From Acerihabitans arboris (lineage in GTDB: Bacteria; Pseudomonadota; Gammaproteobacteria; Enterobacterales; Enterobacteriaceae): a stretch of DNA of 64,000 nt. The stretch spans positions 29,216 through 93,215 of the forward strand of contig NZ_WUBS01000014.1 of assembly GCF_010131535.1 (NCBI RefSeq), in the 5' to 3' direction. This document shows positions 35,703-44,784 of the stretch, piece after piece (within the stretch, counting starts at the first letter, position 1; each line of letters starts with the position of its first letter). The position numbers were made by a program, and so were the translations under genes. The notes beneath the pieces are model-generated. The model did not search any database. It was not told the origin of the DNA and saw only the letters and a program-made list of their open reading frames with translations.

Positions 35703-36540
35703 TGCCATGCTCCTGCAGCCACCAGCGCGCCACGTCACGGCAGCGGGCGAACCACACGTCGTCGCGCCGGCGCAGATGATCAAAAAATTGGTCGAGCAGC
35801 ATAATGCGGCCCGGTTTACCGGAAATCTTCGGATGGAACAGGGTGGTCAGGCTCAGCCCCTCGTTCATCGCGCCGTCGAACTCGCGACACCAGTTATCCA
35901 GCGTCAGCGCATAACCGGCGGTGCGATCCAGACCCGAAGGAAAGTTCGGCTCGCGGGTATAGGCCAGGGACGCATAATCGTCCATCTCCCAACGCCCGGG
36001 AATTTCCACCAGCGGCCGTTCCCGCCCCAGCACCCGTATCAGGTAAGGCCGGTCATCGCCGCGCATGCTGCTGGAGTAGGTCACGCCCGCGTCCAGCAGC
36101 ATCGCCGGGGTTTCCTGATGCCAGTCGCCCGACGGAGTGCGAAAACCCTCGGCGCGAATGCCCAATACCTGATGGAAAATATCGCGGGATTTATCCATCA
36201 CCCAGCGCTGCTGTTCGGGACTCAGGGCATAAAAGGATTCGTGGCGATAGCCGTGGTAGGCCACCTCATGGCCCTGTTCCACGATTGCCCGGCACTGCGC
36301 CGGCCAGTTCTCCACCACCCAGGCCGGCACAAAAAACGTGGCCGGCAACTGGTGCGCCTTGAGCAGATCGAGGATACGCCCCAGCGCCCGGAACGGGCCG
36401 TAGCCGCCAAAGGTGAAATAATCCGCCTTGCGCCAGATGCTGCCGTTGAGCATGGCGTCGCCGGTCGGGCCGTCGACATCGAACGCCAGCGCCATACAGC
36501 CCGTTTTACCCCCGGGCCATCGGGTTGAAGTTAAAGACAT
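35692..36540 (-). CDS. Polysaccharide deacetylase family protein (PgdA/PuuE-like)
   Basis: A 282-residue NodB-fold hydrolase. Motif 1 is ALAFDVDGPTGD (Asp21, Asp23), motif 2 is HEVAYHGYRHES (His96, His100), and later EGFRTPSGDWHQ and LTTLFHPKISGKPGR supply the remaining active-site pieces. The group includes cyclic imidases and allantoinase (PuuE) as well as sugar deacetylases, so hydrolysis of a C-N bond in a small molecule is plausible here. The start at 36540 gives a normal length; the ribosome site is weak. It lies 69 bp after the ABC binding-protein gene and overlaps its degenerate paralog. Confidence 0.85.
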   Translation of the reverse strand: MSLTSTRWPGGKTGCMALAFDVDGPTGDAMLNGSIWRKADYFTFGGYGPFRALGRILDLLKAHQLPATFFVPAWVVENWPAQCRAIVEQGHEVAYHGYRHESFYALSPEQQRWVMDKSRDIFHQVLGIRAEGFRTPSGDWHQETPAMLLDAGVTYSSSMRGDDRPYLIRVLGRERPLVEIPGRWEMDDYASLAYTREPNFPSGLDRTAGYALTLDNWCREFDGAMNEGLSLTTLFHPKISGKPGRIMLLDQFFDHLRRRDDVWFARCRDVARWWLQEHGNER

Positions 36541-36609
36541 GATCGCGCGTTTTCCCCGCTGGCAGGCCGCGCGGGCGCAAGCCGTCCACGCGGTAATGAA
36601 CACGGCCGG

Positions 36610-37437
36610 TTATTTGCCGCTGTTAATGGTGACCTCGGTTATCGCGCCGTCCTGCATACCCCATTTGGTGAGGATCTTCAGGTAGGTACCGTCATCGATC
36701 ATCGCGGTCAGGGCCGACTTGACGCCTTCAATCAGCGCGGTATCGTCCTTGGCGATGCCGATGCCGGTCACCTGGTAGGCAAACGCCTTGCCCAGCGGCT
36801 TATAGGTGTCTTTTTCCAGGTTCATGATATAGGGCAGGGTTTCGCTGCCCTGCACCACGCCGTCGATACGTCCCTGGCGCAACTGGGTGCGCGCATCGGC
36901 GGTGCCTTCGGCGCCCACCACCACGATAGCCGGTTTACCGGCGGCCTCGCAGTTGGCCTGGCTCCAGGCGGCGATTTCTGCCGGGAAGGTGGTGCGCCGG
37001 CTGGTGCCGACCTTCTTGCCGCACAAATCCAGCATCTGGTTGATGTCTTTATGGGCGACGGTGGTGTAGAACTGCGGTCCGCTGTGGTAATAATCCACGA
37101 AGGTCGCTATGGGTTGGCGGGCTTTGGTGTCGGTCATGCCGGAGAGGATCATGTCGATGCGTTTGGTGGCCACCGCGTTGACCATTTGTTCAAAGCCGAT
37201 TTCCTGCCAGCTGATTTTGCGGTTCAGGCGCTTGCCGATTTCCATCCCCAGATCGTAATCCATGCCGGTCAGCTCGCCGGTGGCGGGATCCTTGAATTCC
37301 AGCGGTGGATAGTTTGGCATCATGGCCACTTTAATTTCGTCTTTTTGGGTCAGTTCCGTGGCTCCGGCCGTCTGGATGCCTGCCGCCGTATTCAGCAACA
37401 CACCGGCGGTTAACAAGGACAACAGCGTTTTTTTCAT
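36610..37437 (-). CDS. Amino-acid ABC transporter substrate-binding protein
   Basis: A 275-residue periplasmic protein of solute-binding family 3 with a Sec signal peptide (MKKTLLSLLTAGVLLNTAAG, cut near AGATE). The ligand region (NYPPLEFKDPATGELTGMDY; ATKRIDMILSGMTDT) follows the family pattern. It belongs to the ArgH-like operon: ATPase and permease lie just upstream, the deacetylase-fold genes downstream. The ligand is presumably the substrate of the operon's lyase, perhaps an N-substituted amino dicarboxylate. Confidence 0.9.
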   Translation of the reverse strand: MKKTLLSLLTAGVLLNTAAGIQTAGATELTQKDEIKVAMMPNYPPLEFKDPATGELTGMDYDLGMEIGKRLNRKISWQEIGFEQMVNAVATKRIDMILSGMTDTKARQPIATFVDYYHSGPQFYTTVAHKDINQMLDLCGKKVGTSRRTTFPAEIAAWSQANCEAAGKPAIVVVGAEGTADARTQLRQGRIDGVVQGSETLPYIMNLEKDTYKPLGKAFAYQVTGIGIAKDDTALIEGVKSALTAMIDDGTYLKILTKWGMQDGAITEVTINSGK

Positions 37438-37464
37438 GATCAGGTTCTCGATATGTAATGATGT

Positions 37465-38229
37465 TTAAATCAGGACGGCAGAGATAAAATTCTGGGTCCG
37501 AGGATTTTGTGGATTAAGCAAAACATCTTCCGGATTACCACTCTCAATGATCCCGCCTTCGTCCATAAAGACCACGCGGTTGGCCACTTCCCGGGCAAAT
37601 CCGAGCTCATGTGTCACCACGATCATCGTCATTCCTTCGGCGGCGAGGCCGCGCATTACCGCCAGCACTTCCCCAACCATCTCCGGATCCAGCGCGGAGG
37701 TGGGTTCGTCAAACAGCATTAGTTTGGGTTTCATGGCCAGCGCGCGGGCTATCGCCACCCGCTGCTGCTGCCCGCCGGACAGTTCCAGCGGATAGGCGTC
37801 GCGCTTATGGGCAAGGCCAACCCTTTCCAGCAACGCCATGGCCTCCTCCCTGGCCTCCTTCACCGGGCGCAGCAGCACCTGGGTCGGCCCCTCGATAATA
37901 TTTTCCAGCGCGGTTTTATCGGGAAACAGGTTAAAACGCTGGAACACCATGCCGGTCTTCAGGCGTTGGCGGGCCACCTGGCGATCGTTGAGCGGATAGA
38001 GTTTTTTACCCAGGATACGGTAGCCCACCAGCTCGTCATCCACCCAGATACCGCCGCTGTCGATACGTTCCAACTGGTTAATACAGCGCAAAAACGTGCT
38101 TTTTCCGGAGCCGGAGGGGCCGATGACGCACATCACCTCGCCGTGGTCCACCGACAGGTTAATGTTCTTCAGCGCCTGGAACTCATCGAAATACTTATTC
38201 ACGTTGATGGCTTTGACTATGTTTTTCAT
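37465..38229 (-). CDS. Amino-acid ABC transporter ATP-binding protein
   Basis: A 254-residue ATPase of the GlnQ/HisP type. Walker A is [15 protein letters not shown], the signature is [17 protein letters not shown], and Walker B is [15 protein letters not shown]. The linker [20 protein letters not shown] is a little longer than in GlnQ, as seen in some opine and polar amino-acid importers. It is spaced 12 bp from the permease gene and 27 bp from the binding-protein gene, all on one strand. Confidence 0.93.
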   Translation of the reverse strand: MKNIVKAINVNKYFDEFQALKNINLSVDHGEVMCVIGPSGSGKSTFLRCINQLERIDSGGIWVDDELVGYRILGKKLYPLNDRQVARQRLKTGMVFQRFNLFPDKTALENIIEGPTQVLLRPVKEAREEAMALLERVGLAHKRDAYPLELSGGQQQRVAIARALAMKPKLMLFDEPTSALDPEMVGEVLAVMRGLAAEGMTMIVVTHELGFAREVANRVVFMDEGGIIESGNPEDVLLNPQNPRTQNFISAVLI

Positions 38230-38241
38230 CTCATCCTCCCG

Positions 38242-39111
38242 TTAGCGATCGCGACGCTGGGTACCGCGGCCAAAATGACGTTCCAGGCGGATTTGGCCGA
38301 GCGACAGGATGGTCACCGCCACCAGATACCAAATGCCGGCGACGAACAGCAGTTCCATGACCCGGGCGTTGGCAAAGTAAATGGTCTGGGCGTTATACAG
38401 CAGCTCGGAATATTGGATCATGCTGGCCAGGCTGGTGGTCTTCACCATGCTGATAAATTCGTTGCCAATGGGGGGGATAATCACCCGCATCGCCTGGGGC
38501 AAAATAATGCGCCGCAGGGCGTGCAGGCGGGTCATGCCGATGGTTTTGGCGGCTTCATACTGGCCCAGATCCACCGACAGCAGGCCGGCGCGCACCACTT
38601 CCGAGGTATAGGCGCCCTGGTTGATGCTCAGGCCGAGCAGAGCGGCCATAAACGGCGTCATGATATCGACGGTATTGAAGCTGAACAGCCCGGGAATGCC
38701 CATGACAGGGAAAATCAGCGCCAGGTTGAACCACAGTAATAACTGCAATATCAACGGGGTGCCGCGGAAAATCCAGGTATAACCGATGGCCACGGCTCGC
38801 AGCACCGGGTTTTGCGACATGCGCATTACCGCGATGATGACGCCGAAGATCACCCCCAGCAGCATCGCCAGGATCGACATCACGATAGTATTGCCCAGGC
38901 CGAACAGGATGGCTTTGGCGGTCAGGAATTGCCCGACAAAACTCCATTCGATTTTGCCGTGGGCGAAGGCGTTAATCAGTAACGCCAGCAGCGCCAGGAT
39001 AATTACCGAGAAGAAAATCCGCCCGTAATAACGCTGGGGCACATGCTGATATTCGCTTAAATCGATTTTGGCGGGCTGGTCGCCGCCGCCCGGATATTGC
39101 TGTTCGGTCAT
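38242..39111 (-). CDS. Amino-acid ABC transporter permease
   Basis: A 289-residue inner-membrane permease, longer than GlnP because of an N-terminal cytoplasmic tail (about residues 1-30) before the first helix. The ATPase-contact motif is QYEAAKTIGMTRLHALRRI and the following PQAMRVIIPPIGNEFISM. The start at 39111 has GGGAG five bases upstream; a GTG two codons earlier is possible. Only one permease gene is present, so a homodimer is expected. Confidence 0.9.
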   Translation of the reverse strand: MTEQQYPGGGDQPAKIDLSEYQHVPQRYYGRIFFSVIILALLALLINAFAHGKIEWSFVGQFLTAKAILFGLGNTIVMSILAMLLGVIFGVIIAVMRMSQNPVLRAVAIGYTWIFRGTPLILQLLLWFNLALIFPVMGIPGLFSFNTVDIMTPFMAALLGLSINQGAYTSEVVRAGLLSVDLGQYEAAKTIGMTRLHALRRIILPQAMRVIIPPIGNEFISMVKTTSLASMIQYSELLYNAQTIYFANARVMELLFVAGIWYLVAVTILSLGQIRLERHFGRGTQRRDR

Positions 39112-39126
39112 GGCCACTCCCGCGGG

Positions 39127-40566
39127 TTATTCAACCGATGTTAAAGTAAGGCCGGTATAGCTGGTCACCCAGGCGGCCTGAGCCGCCAGTTTTATCCGCA
39201 GCCGGGCGATTTGTTCGGCCACCCGGGCCGGCGCGGTCCCGCCCCAGGCGCAACGCGCGTTGATGGCCGCCTCCAGGGTCAGGCACCGGCGCACCTCGCC
39301 GGTGAGACGGACATCCACGTCAGCCAACTGGGCGTCGCTGAGCTGGTCCAGCTCCAACTGATGCCGCTCGCATAGCTGCACCAGTTTGCCGGTAATTTCA
39401 TGGGCTTCTTTAAACGGCACGCCCCGGCGGGACAGCCAGTCCGCCACTTCGGTGGCCAGGGTAAAGCCCTCCGGCGCCTGCAGCAGCAGACGCTGCCGGT
39501 CGACGGCCATGGTCTCGATCATGCCGGCCATGGCCGGCAGCACCAGCAGCAATTGTTCGACGCTATCCATGGCATTGCGTTTGTCTTCGATCAGATCACG
39601 GTTGTAGGAGAGCGGTAAACTTTTCATGGTGGCCAGCATCGCCGTCACGTTACCGATAAGCCTTCCGCTTTTGCCGCGGGTCAGCTCGGCGATATCGGGA
39701 TTTTTTTTCTGCGGCATGATGGAACTGCCGGTGGCGTAGGCGTCATCCAGCGCCACCCAGCGGAACTGGCGCGAGGCCCACAGGCATACCTCTTCACATA
39801 GCCTTGAGAGGTTGACGCCGAGCATGCCGCCGGCAAATAAAAATTCCGCCACGTGATCGCGGCTGGCCACCGCGTCGATGGAGTTTTCGCAGGGACCGTC
39901 ATAACCCAGATCCCGCGCCGACAGTTCGGGATGCATGGCAATCGCCGAGCCGGCCATGGCGGCGGCGCCCAGCGGCGACAGCGCACAGCGTTTATCCCAG
40001 TCCTGAAAGCGCTCGACGTCGCGGGCAAACGACTGGGCATGGGCCATTAACTGATGACCGAATACGATGGGCTGGGCCTGCTGCAGGTGGGTAAATCCGG
40101 GGGCGATACTGTCGATATGCCGCTCCGCCTGTTTCACCAGCGCCGTTTGCAAGTCCAGCAGGGCGCCAACGATTTTGCGGGCGTTATCGCGTAGGTAAAG
40201 CCGCAGATCGTTGGCGGTCTGGTCATTGCGCGAGCGGCCGGCGCGCAGCTTGCCGCCCAGTTCACCAAGCCGCTCGGTGAGCAGGCGCTCGATAAAGGTG
40301 TGCACATCCTCATCATCCACGCCGGGCTGGATGCGCCCTTGCCGATAGTCATCGGCCAACTGTGCGATGGCCGCCACCATCAGGGTGGTTTCCTTCTCGT
40401 CCAGCAGCCCGGCGCGCTGTAGTTCATAAGCATGGGCGCGACACCCTTCCAGATCATAGGCGGCCAAGGCGAAATAGGCGTCGGGACTGCGCGACAGCGC
40501 GCTGAGCGCGGCGGCCGGCCCGCTTTTAAACCGCGCCCCCCAAAGACGTTCGACCGGATGTGACAT
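39127..40566 (-). CDS. ArgH-like C-N lyase, probably not an argininosuccinate lyase
   Basis: A 479-residue member of the aspartase/fumarase superfamily, closest in pattern to argininosuccinate lyase. The superfamily signature GSSIMPQKKNPD (catalytic Ser281/282), His160 (GFTHLQQAQP) and RAGRSRNDQ are intact. The segment normally reading YN-D-QEDKE is YNRDLIEDKR here: Tyr321 and Lys329 are kept, but the glutamine that contacts the arginine part (Gln326 in human ASL, as I recall) is Ile326. It heads an operon with an importer and an MmgE/PrpD protein, not arginine genes. EDDS lyase and iminodisuccinate lyase are related lyases, so an aminopolycarboxylate is a fair substrate guess. GGAG precedes the ATG. 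Confidence 0.87.
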   Translation of the reverse strand: MSHPVERLWGARFKSGPAAALSALSRSPDAYFALAAYDLEGCRAHAYELQRAGLLDEKETTLMVAAIAQLADDYRQGRIQPGVDDEDVHTFIERLLTERLGELGGKLRAGRSRNDQTANDLRLYLRDNARKIVGALLDLQTALVKQAERHIDSIAPGFTHLQQAQPIVFGHQLMAHAQSFARDVERFQDWDKRCALSPLGAAAMAGSAIAMHPELSARDLGYDGPCENSIDAVASRDHVAEFLFAGGMLGVNLSRLCEEVCLWASRQFRWVALDDAYATGSSIMPQKKNPDIAELTRGKSGRLIGNVTAMLATMKSLPLSYNRDLIEDKRNAMDSVEQLLLVLPAMAGMIETMAVDRQRLLLQAPEGFTLATEVADWLSRRGVPFKEAHEITGKLVQLCERHQLELDQLSDAQLADVDVRLTGEVRRCLTLEAAINARCAWGGTAPARVAEQIARLRIKLAAQAAWVTSYTGLTLTSVE

Positions 40567-40588
40567 GGCATGCTCCTTTTATGGCATG

Positions 40589-40630
40589 GATGTTGCAATC
40601 TTTTCTGTAGATGTTGCAATCTTTTCTGTA
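40589..40630. repeat. Perfect 21-bp tandem duplication in the argH-like/lysR intergenic region
   Basis: The unit starting GATGTTGCAATC and ending TTTTCTGTA occurs twice with no spacer, at 40589-40609 and 40610-40630. It lies 23-64 bp before the ArgH-like start codon, in the 190-bp region shared with the divergent LysR gene. A period of 21 bp is two helical turns, so it could double an operator, or be a recent slippage event. Confidence 0.7.
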
Positions 40631-40756
40631 AACGACATCACTGGATGAGTGACCTTTAAAGAAGGACTACAAACAACCGCTGGCGATGGCGAAATAAGTT
40701 GAATGATGTTGTTGAATTGATAATGGAGAACGAAGGCGTGAGGGTAAATAGTTATT

Positions 40757-41740
40757 ATGGAAAGTCCACTTTCCAAATTTGGAAACACGTCGCCGGTCAA
40801 GAGTGATATTAATCAGCAGAATATTGGTGTTGCGGATTTAAAGCTTTTGCGGGTATTCAAAACGGTAGTCGAGGCCGGAGGATTTACTGCGGCCTGTAAT
40901 GAATTGAATATCGGCCTGGCGGCGATAAGTAAACAAATCTCCGATCTTGAAATCCGTTTCGGCATGAAGTTGTGCACCCGCGGACGCGAGGGATTTTATC
41001 TTACCGAACATGGTAAAGTAGCCTATCTGGCATGTCTTGATCTGTTCTCCTCGATAAACCAGTTTCGGGATACCTTAAACCACGCCCGCCATGAAATGTT
41101 TGGTGAATTAAATATCGGCATTATCGATAATACCATCACCGACAGCCAATCGCCGGTGGTATGGGCATTGAGCGAGATACACCGCCAGGCGCCCAAGGTC
41201 AGCGTGCGCCTGCATGCCACCCAGCTGGAGGAAATCGAGCGCGGCGTGATTGATGGTCGTTTCACCTGTGGAATAATACCCGTTTATCAAGAGAAATCCG
41301 ATTTAGATTATTTTTTCCTCTATAATGAAATAGCATACCTATGTTGTTCTGACCGGCATGAGTTGTTCTCCGTTGCACCGGAAGCATTGACCAATGAACG
41401 TATAGAGCGCGCCAGCCTGATCAAGCATTTTTATACCAATCATGGTCATCAAAACCCCTCGCTTCACTTTTCTCCCTCCAATGCCGTGGCGGTGCAGGTT
41501 GAGGCGGTCACCATGCTGATCCTCACTGGAAATTATGTCGGCTTTCTGCCGGCGCATTATATCAGTCGCTTTGTGCGCGAAGGAAAAATAAAAGCAATCA
41601 AACCGGAAAGCATATATGTTACTACGCCGTTCAACCTGGTGGTAAAAAGAGGCGCGGCATTAAATTCCGTGGTGAAATTATTCCTCGATGCTTTGAAGAA
41701 CACTTCCGCCGCTCTGCTGGACCATCCGAGGGCAGAATAG
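40757..41740 (+). CDS. LysR-family transcriptional regulator
   Basis: A 327-residue LysR protein. The N-terminal winged helix is at about residues 25-85 (LKLLRVFKTVVEAGGFTAAC; IGLAAISKQISDLEIRFG), followed by a linker helix and a periplasmic-binding-like effector domain. It diverges from the ArgH-like operon and is the obvious regulator of it, acting from the 190-bp intergenic region that contains the 21-bp duplication. The effector should be the operon's substrate or an intermediate. The N-terminus is about 20 residues longer than in many LysR proteins, so a later start is possible. Confidence 0.88.
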   Translation: MESPLSKFGNTSPVKSDINQQNIGVADLKLLRVFKTVVEAGGFTAACNELNIGLAAISKQISDLEIRFGMKLCTRGREGFYLTEHGKVAYLACLDLFSSINQFRDTLNHARHEMFGELNIGIIDNTITDSQSPVVWALSEIHRQAPKVSVRLHATQLEEIERGVIDGRFTCGIIPVYQEKSDLDYFFLYNEIAYLCCSDRHELFSVAPEALTNERIERASLIKHFYTNHGHQNPSLHFSPSNAVAVQVEAVTMLILTGNYVGFLPAHYISRFVREGKIKAIKPESIYVTTPFNLVVKRGAALNSVVKLFLDALKNTSAALLDHPRAE

Positions 41741-41988
41741 CGCATCGATCCCACATCAGCGCACCACCTTAGGGCAGCGGTGCAAAACGGCACGCGCATG
41801 CAAGGGTGACCTTGAACGCGGGCTTAATCAATAACGGTGCCATGGTCCATGGATTTTTGTCTGTATATCTCAGCCCTCCGGCATAATTTTATTTAACATC
41901 AGTTGATCGATCGGCCGCCAGCGCTGAATCTTTTCGGACTCCGATCGTCAACTTTACAACCGTTAAATTTATTTACACCTGTAAAGCT
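41741..41988. other. Intergenic region upstream of fhuE
   Basis: The stretch between the end of the lysR-like gene and the Fur box of fhuE. No gene or RNA was recognised in it. Confidence 0.4.
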
Positions 41989-42007
41989 AATGAGTAGTAT
42001 TCTCATT
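41989..42007 (+). promoter_or_regulatory. Fur box upstream of fhuE
   Basis: AATGAGTAGTATTCTCATT is a 19-bp sequence with arms AATGAG and CTCATT. It resembles the Fur consensus (GATAATGATAATCATTATC) in length, symmetry and composition. It lies 126 bp before the fhuE start. Iron repression is expected. Confidence 0.65.
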
Positions 42008-42132
42008 GGCTTTTTGGTTCACGTCAGCATACCAGGCTGAAAGTGGCTTTTCAGGCAGCGGCGAATCATAAAAGAATCAATCAACCCATTGAGAAATTGT
42101 GAAAAATAGTTGCGGTCTTATGGAGAGCGATA

Positions 42133-44322
42133 ATGTTGTCAGTGCCAGGGTTAAGTAAAAGAGCTGCGGAGCTGAGAGTTAATAGGTCAGTAAGTACATT
42201 TTCACTATCCGTTGTCGTTGTCTTCATCTCTTCCTCTTGCAATATTGCCCTGGCGGACGATTCAGCCGGCCAACAAGCCGCTGATGAGACGCTGGTGGTC
42301 AAAGCCTGGACCGACGGCGACACAGGCACTAATCATAACCAGCAGGATTACAGTGTGCCGGTCACCACGGCCGGGACCAAAATGCTGCTGGTACCGCGTG
42401 ATATCCCGCAGTCTGTCAGTATTATCAGCAAACAGCGTATGCAGGACCAGGACCTGCAAACCATCGGCGAGGTGCTGACCAACACCACCGGCATTACCGC
42501 CAATAATATCGACTCCGATCGTTCAACCTATTATTCCCGCGGGTTTTTTATCAATAATTTCGTCTTTGACGACATTCCCACCACCCTTAGCGACGTTTGG
42601 AACTTCGGCGACTCGGGATCGGATACCGCTATTTACGATCGCATCGAGGTGGTGCGCGGCGCAACGGGACTCTTGACCGGGTCGGGCAACCCTTCCGCCG
42701 CCATTAATATGGTGCGCAAACATGCTGACAGTCGTGAATTCCAGGGCTCGGTTTCGGGCACTTACGGTACCTGGGATAAGCGGCGGATGGTGGCCGATCT
42801 CTCCGCGCCGCTGACCGGGTCAGGCAATGTGCGCGGGCGCGTTATTGCCGGTTACCAGGATAATGATACCTGGCTCGCTCGCTATCATAACCGCAAAAAG
42901 TTCATTTATGGCGTTGTCGACGCCGACCTGACCGACTCCACCACGTTATCCCTGGGATATGATTACCAGGAAAGTGATACCAGCAATCCCACCTGGGGCG
43001 GGTTGCCGACCTGGTACAGCGACGGCAGCCGTACTCACTTTGACCGCGGCTTCAATCCGGCGCCGGACTGGAGCTACTCTAATCATGAGTCGAAAAAGGT
43101 ATTTGCCGATCTGACCCAGCGCTTTGATAACGGCTGGCAGCTGCGTGTGAACGGCACCCATGCCGAAACCGATTTCGATTCCAAGCTGATGTATGCCGAC
43201 GGTTTCCCGGATAAAGACACCGGCGAGGGCGTTTCCGCCTATGGTGGCTGGAATAAGGGCAAACGTAAGCTGGGTTCCGTCGATACCTATGCCACCGGCC
43301 CCTTTGAGCTGTTAGGCCGCCAGCATGAGCTGGTGGCCGGCGCCAGCTACAGCAAACAAAATAATCATTATTTTAATTCACAGGCCACCATCACCGAATC
43401 GGATATTGGCAACTATAACAACTGGAACGGCCATATCGCCGATGCCGACTGGAGTCCCTGGGTTGATTATTCCAACGACACCATCCGGCAAAAATCGGTC
43501 TATACTGCGGCGCGCTTTGCGCTGTCCGATCCGCTGCACCTGATCGTCGGCGCGCGTTACACCGACTGGCGCGCCAATGGCTCGACCGCCACCAGTGATA
43601 AAGACGACGTCACGCCCTATGCCGGCCTGATTTATGATCTCGACGATACCTGGTCCGCCTATGCCAGCTATACCTCCATCTTCCAGCCGCAGACTTATAG
43701 GGACGCCGATAAAAACTACCTGGATCCCACCACCGGTAAAAACTACGAAGCCGGCCTGAAGGGCGACTGGTATAATAGCCGCCTGACCGCGTCTTTGGCG
43801 GTTTTCCGCATCGAACAGGATAATGTCGCGCAAAGCGAAGGCACCTATATTCCCGGCACGACGGAGATGGCTTATCGCGGCGTCGACGGCACCGTCAGCA
43901 AGGGCTTTGAATTCGAGCTCAACGGCGCGGTAACCGACAATCTGCAAATGACCTTTGGCGGAGCCCGTTATGTTGCCGACGATCAAGACGGCAACGCCAT
44001 TAACTCCGAGCTGCCGCGCACCTCGCTGAAACTCTTTACCCGCTACCAACTGCCGATGCTGCCGGATCTGGCGGTCGGCGGCGGGGTAAACTGGCGGAAT
44101 CATAGCTGGCAGGACGCCTACGGACCGCAGGGGACGATGCGCGCCGACCAGGGCAGCTACGCGCTGGTCAGCCTGTTCAGCCGCTACCAGGTCACCCGAC
44201 AGCTTTCCGTGCAGGCCAATATCAACAACCTGTTCGATAAAGAATACTACGACTACCTCGGACCTTATGCGGTTTATGGGGCGCCGCGCAACATGTCGGT
44301 GACGGTGGGTTACGCATTCTGA
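42133..44322 (+). CDS. fhuE: Ferric coprogen/rhodotorulate TonB-dependent receptor
   Basis: An outer-membrane receptor of 729 residues, the E. coli FhuE length. It has a signal sequence cut near IALADD, a TonB-box-like ETLVVKAW, the plug domain (GTKMLLVPRDIPQSVSIISK; VVRGATGLLTGSGNPSAAIN) and a 22-strand barrel ending in TVGYAF with the terminal phenylalanine. Long identical runs with E. coli FhuE, such as FRIEQDNVAQS and GNPSAAINMVRKHA, support the name. FhuE takes up fungal hydroxamate siderophores. No siderophore synthesis genes are nearby, so it scavenges. A Fur box precedes it and a strong terminator follows, so it is monocistronic. Confidence 0.93.
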   Translation: MLSVPGLSKRAAELRVNRSVSTFSLSVVVVFISSSCNIALADDSAGQQAADETLVVKAWTDGDTGTNHNQQDYSVPVTTAGTKMLLVPRDIPQSVSIISKQRMQDQDLQTIGEVLTNTTGITANNIDSDRSTYYSRGFFINNFVFDDIPTTLSDVWNFGDSGSDTAIYDRIEVVRGATGLLTGSGNPSAAINMVRKHADSREFQGSVSGTYGTWDKRRMVADLSAPLTGSGNVRGRVIAGYQDNDTWLARYHNRKKFIYGVVDADLTDSTTLSLGYDYQESDTSNPTWGGLPTWYSDGSRTHFDRGFNPAPDWSYSNHESKKVFADLTQRFDNGWQLRVNGTHAETDFDSKLMYADGFPDKDTGEGVSAYGGWNKGKRKLGSVDTYATGPFELLGRQHELVAGASYSKQNNHYFNSQATITESDIGNYNNWNGHIADADWSPWVDYSNDTIRQKSVYTAARFALSDPLHLIVGARYTDWRANGSTATSDKDDVTPYAGLIYDLDDTWSAYASYTSIFQPQTYRDADKNYLDPTTGKNYEAGLKGDWYNSRLTASLAVFRIEQDNVAQSEGTYIPGTTEMAYRGVDGTVSKGFEFELNGAVTDNLQMTFGGARYVADDQDGNAINSELPRTSLKLFTRYQLPMLPDLAVGGGVNWRNHSWQDAYGPQGTMRADQGSYALVSLFSRYQVTRQLSVQANINNLFDKEYYDYLGPYAVYGAPRNMSVTVGYAF

Positions 44323-44330
44323 TAAAGACA

Positions 44331-44359
44331 GGCGGGAGGGATCCCGCCTCTGTTTTTTT
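44331..44359 (+). terminator. Rho-independent terminator of fhuE
   Basis: GGCGGGA (44331-44337) and TCCCGCC (44342-44348) form a perfect 7-bp stem with a 4-base loop, followed shortly by a run of eight T (44352-44359). It starts 8 bp after the fhuE stop. Confidence 0.85.
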
Positions 44360-44554
44360 ACGACGTGGAAAACAGCGCGCGCAAAAGCGGTGTTTGAAGG
44401 CTTGCGGCTCAGGCTTTATAAATCAATCGCCGAGGTTGGTTTTTTGTTCTCGGGAGACCAGTAAACACCGCTGCCGTGATAGGTTTTTGCGCCCAAGACA
44501 AACTGATTCGCGCAATGGCCACATAAAATACGAAGGATTTTTCGGACACCTGTA

Positions 44555-44767
44555 TCAAGGGATGGAGGTTCCAGCGTCAATCAGCAGCAGCGTTCCGTGG
44601 CTGCCCGGTAAAACACGGTGCGTTTTGCCGGGCGCAATAACGTAATAGTCTCCCGATTTCATCTTGATGAGATGACCTTCGATATCAAGCTGTAGCCGGC
44701 CCTCGATAAGAATCAATGCTTCGGCGAAATCATCATGGCGTTCTTCGGCAACGCCGCTGTTGTCCAT
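44555..44767 (-). pseudogene. Short cupin-domain protein, probably truncated
   Basis: A 70-residue frame with the second half of a small cupin: EERHDDFAEALILIEGRLQL, then MKSGDYYVIAPGKTHRVLPG and LLLIDAGTS. Small cupins usually have 40 or so more residues before this and a HxHxxxxE metal motif; here the first histidine position reads Glu and an in-frame stop lies just upstream. It could be a short functional cupin, but a remnant is more likely. Confidence 0.5.
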
Positions 44768-44784
44768 CCGGATAAGCTATTGCC

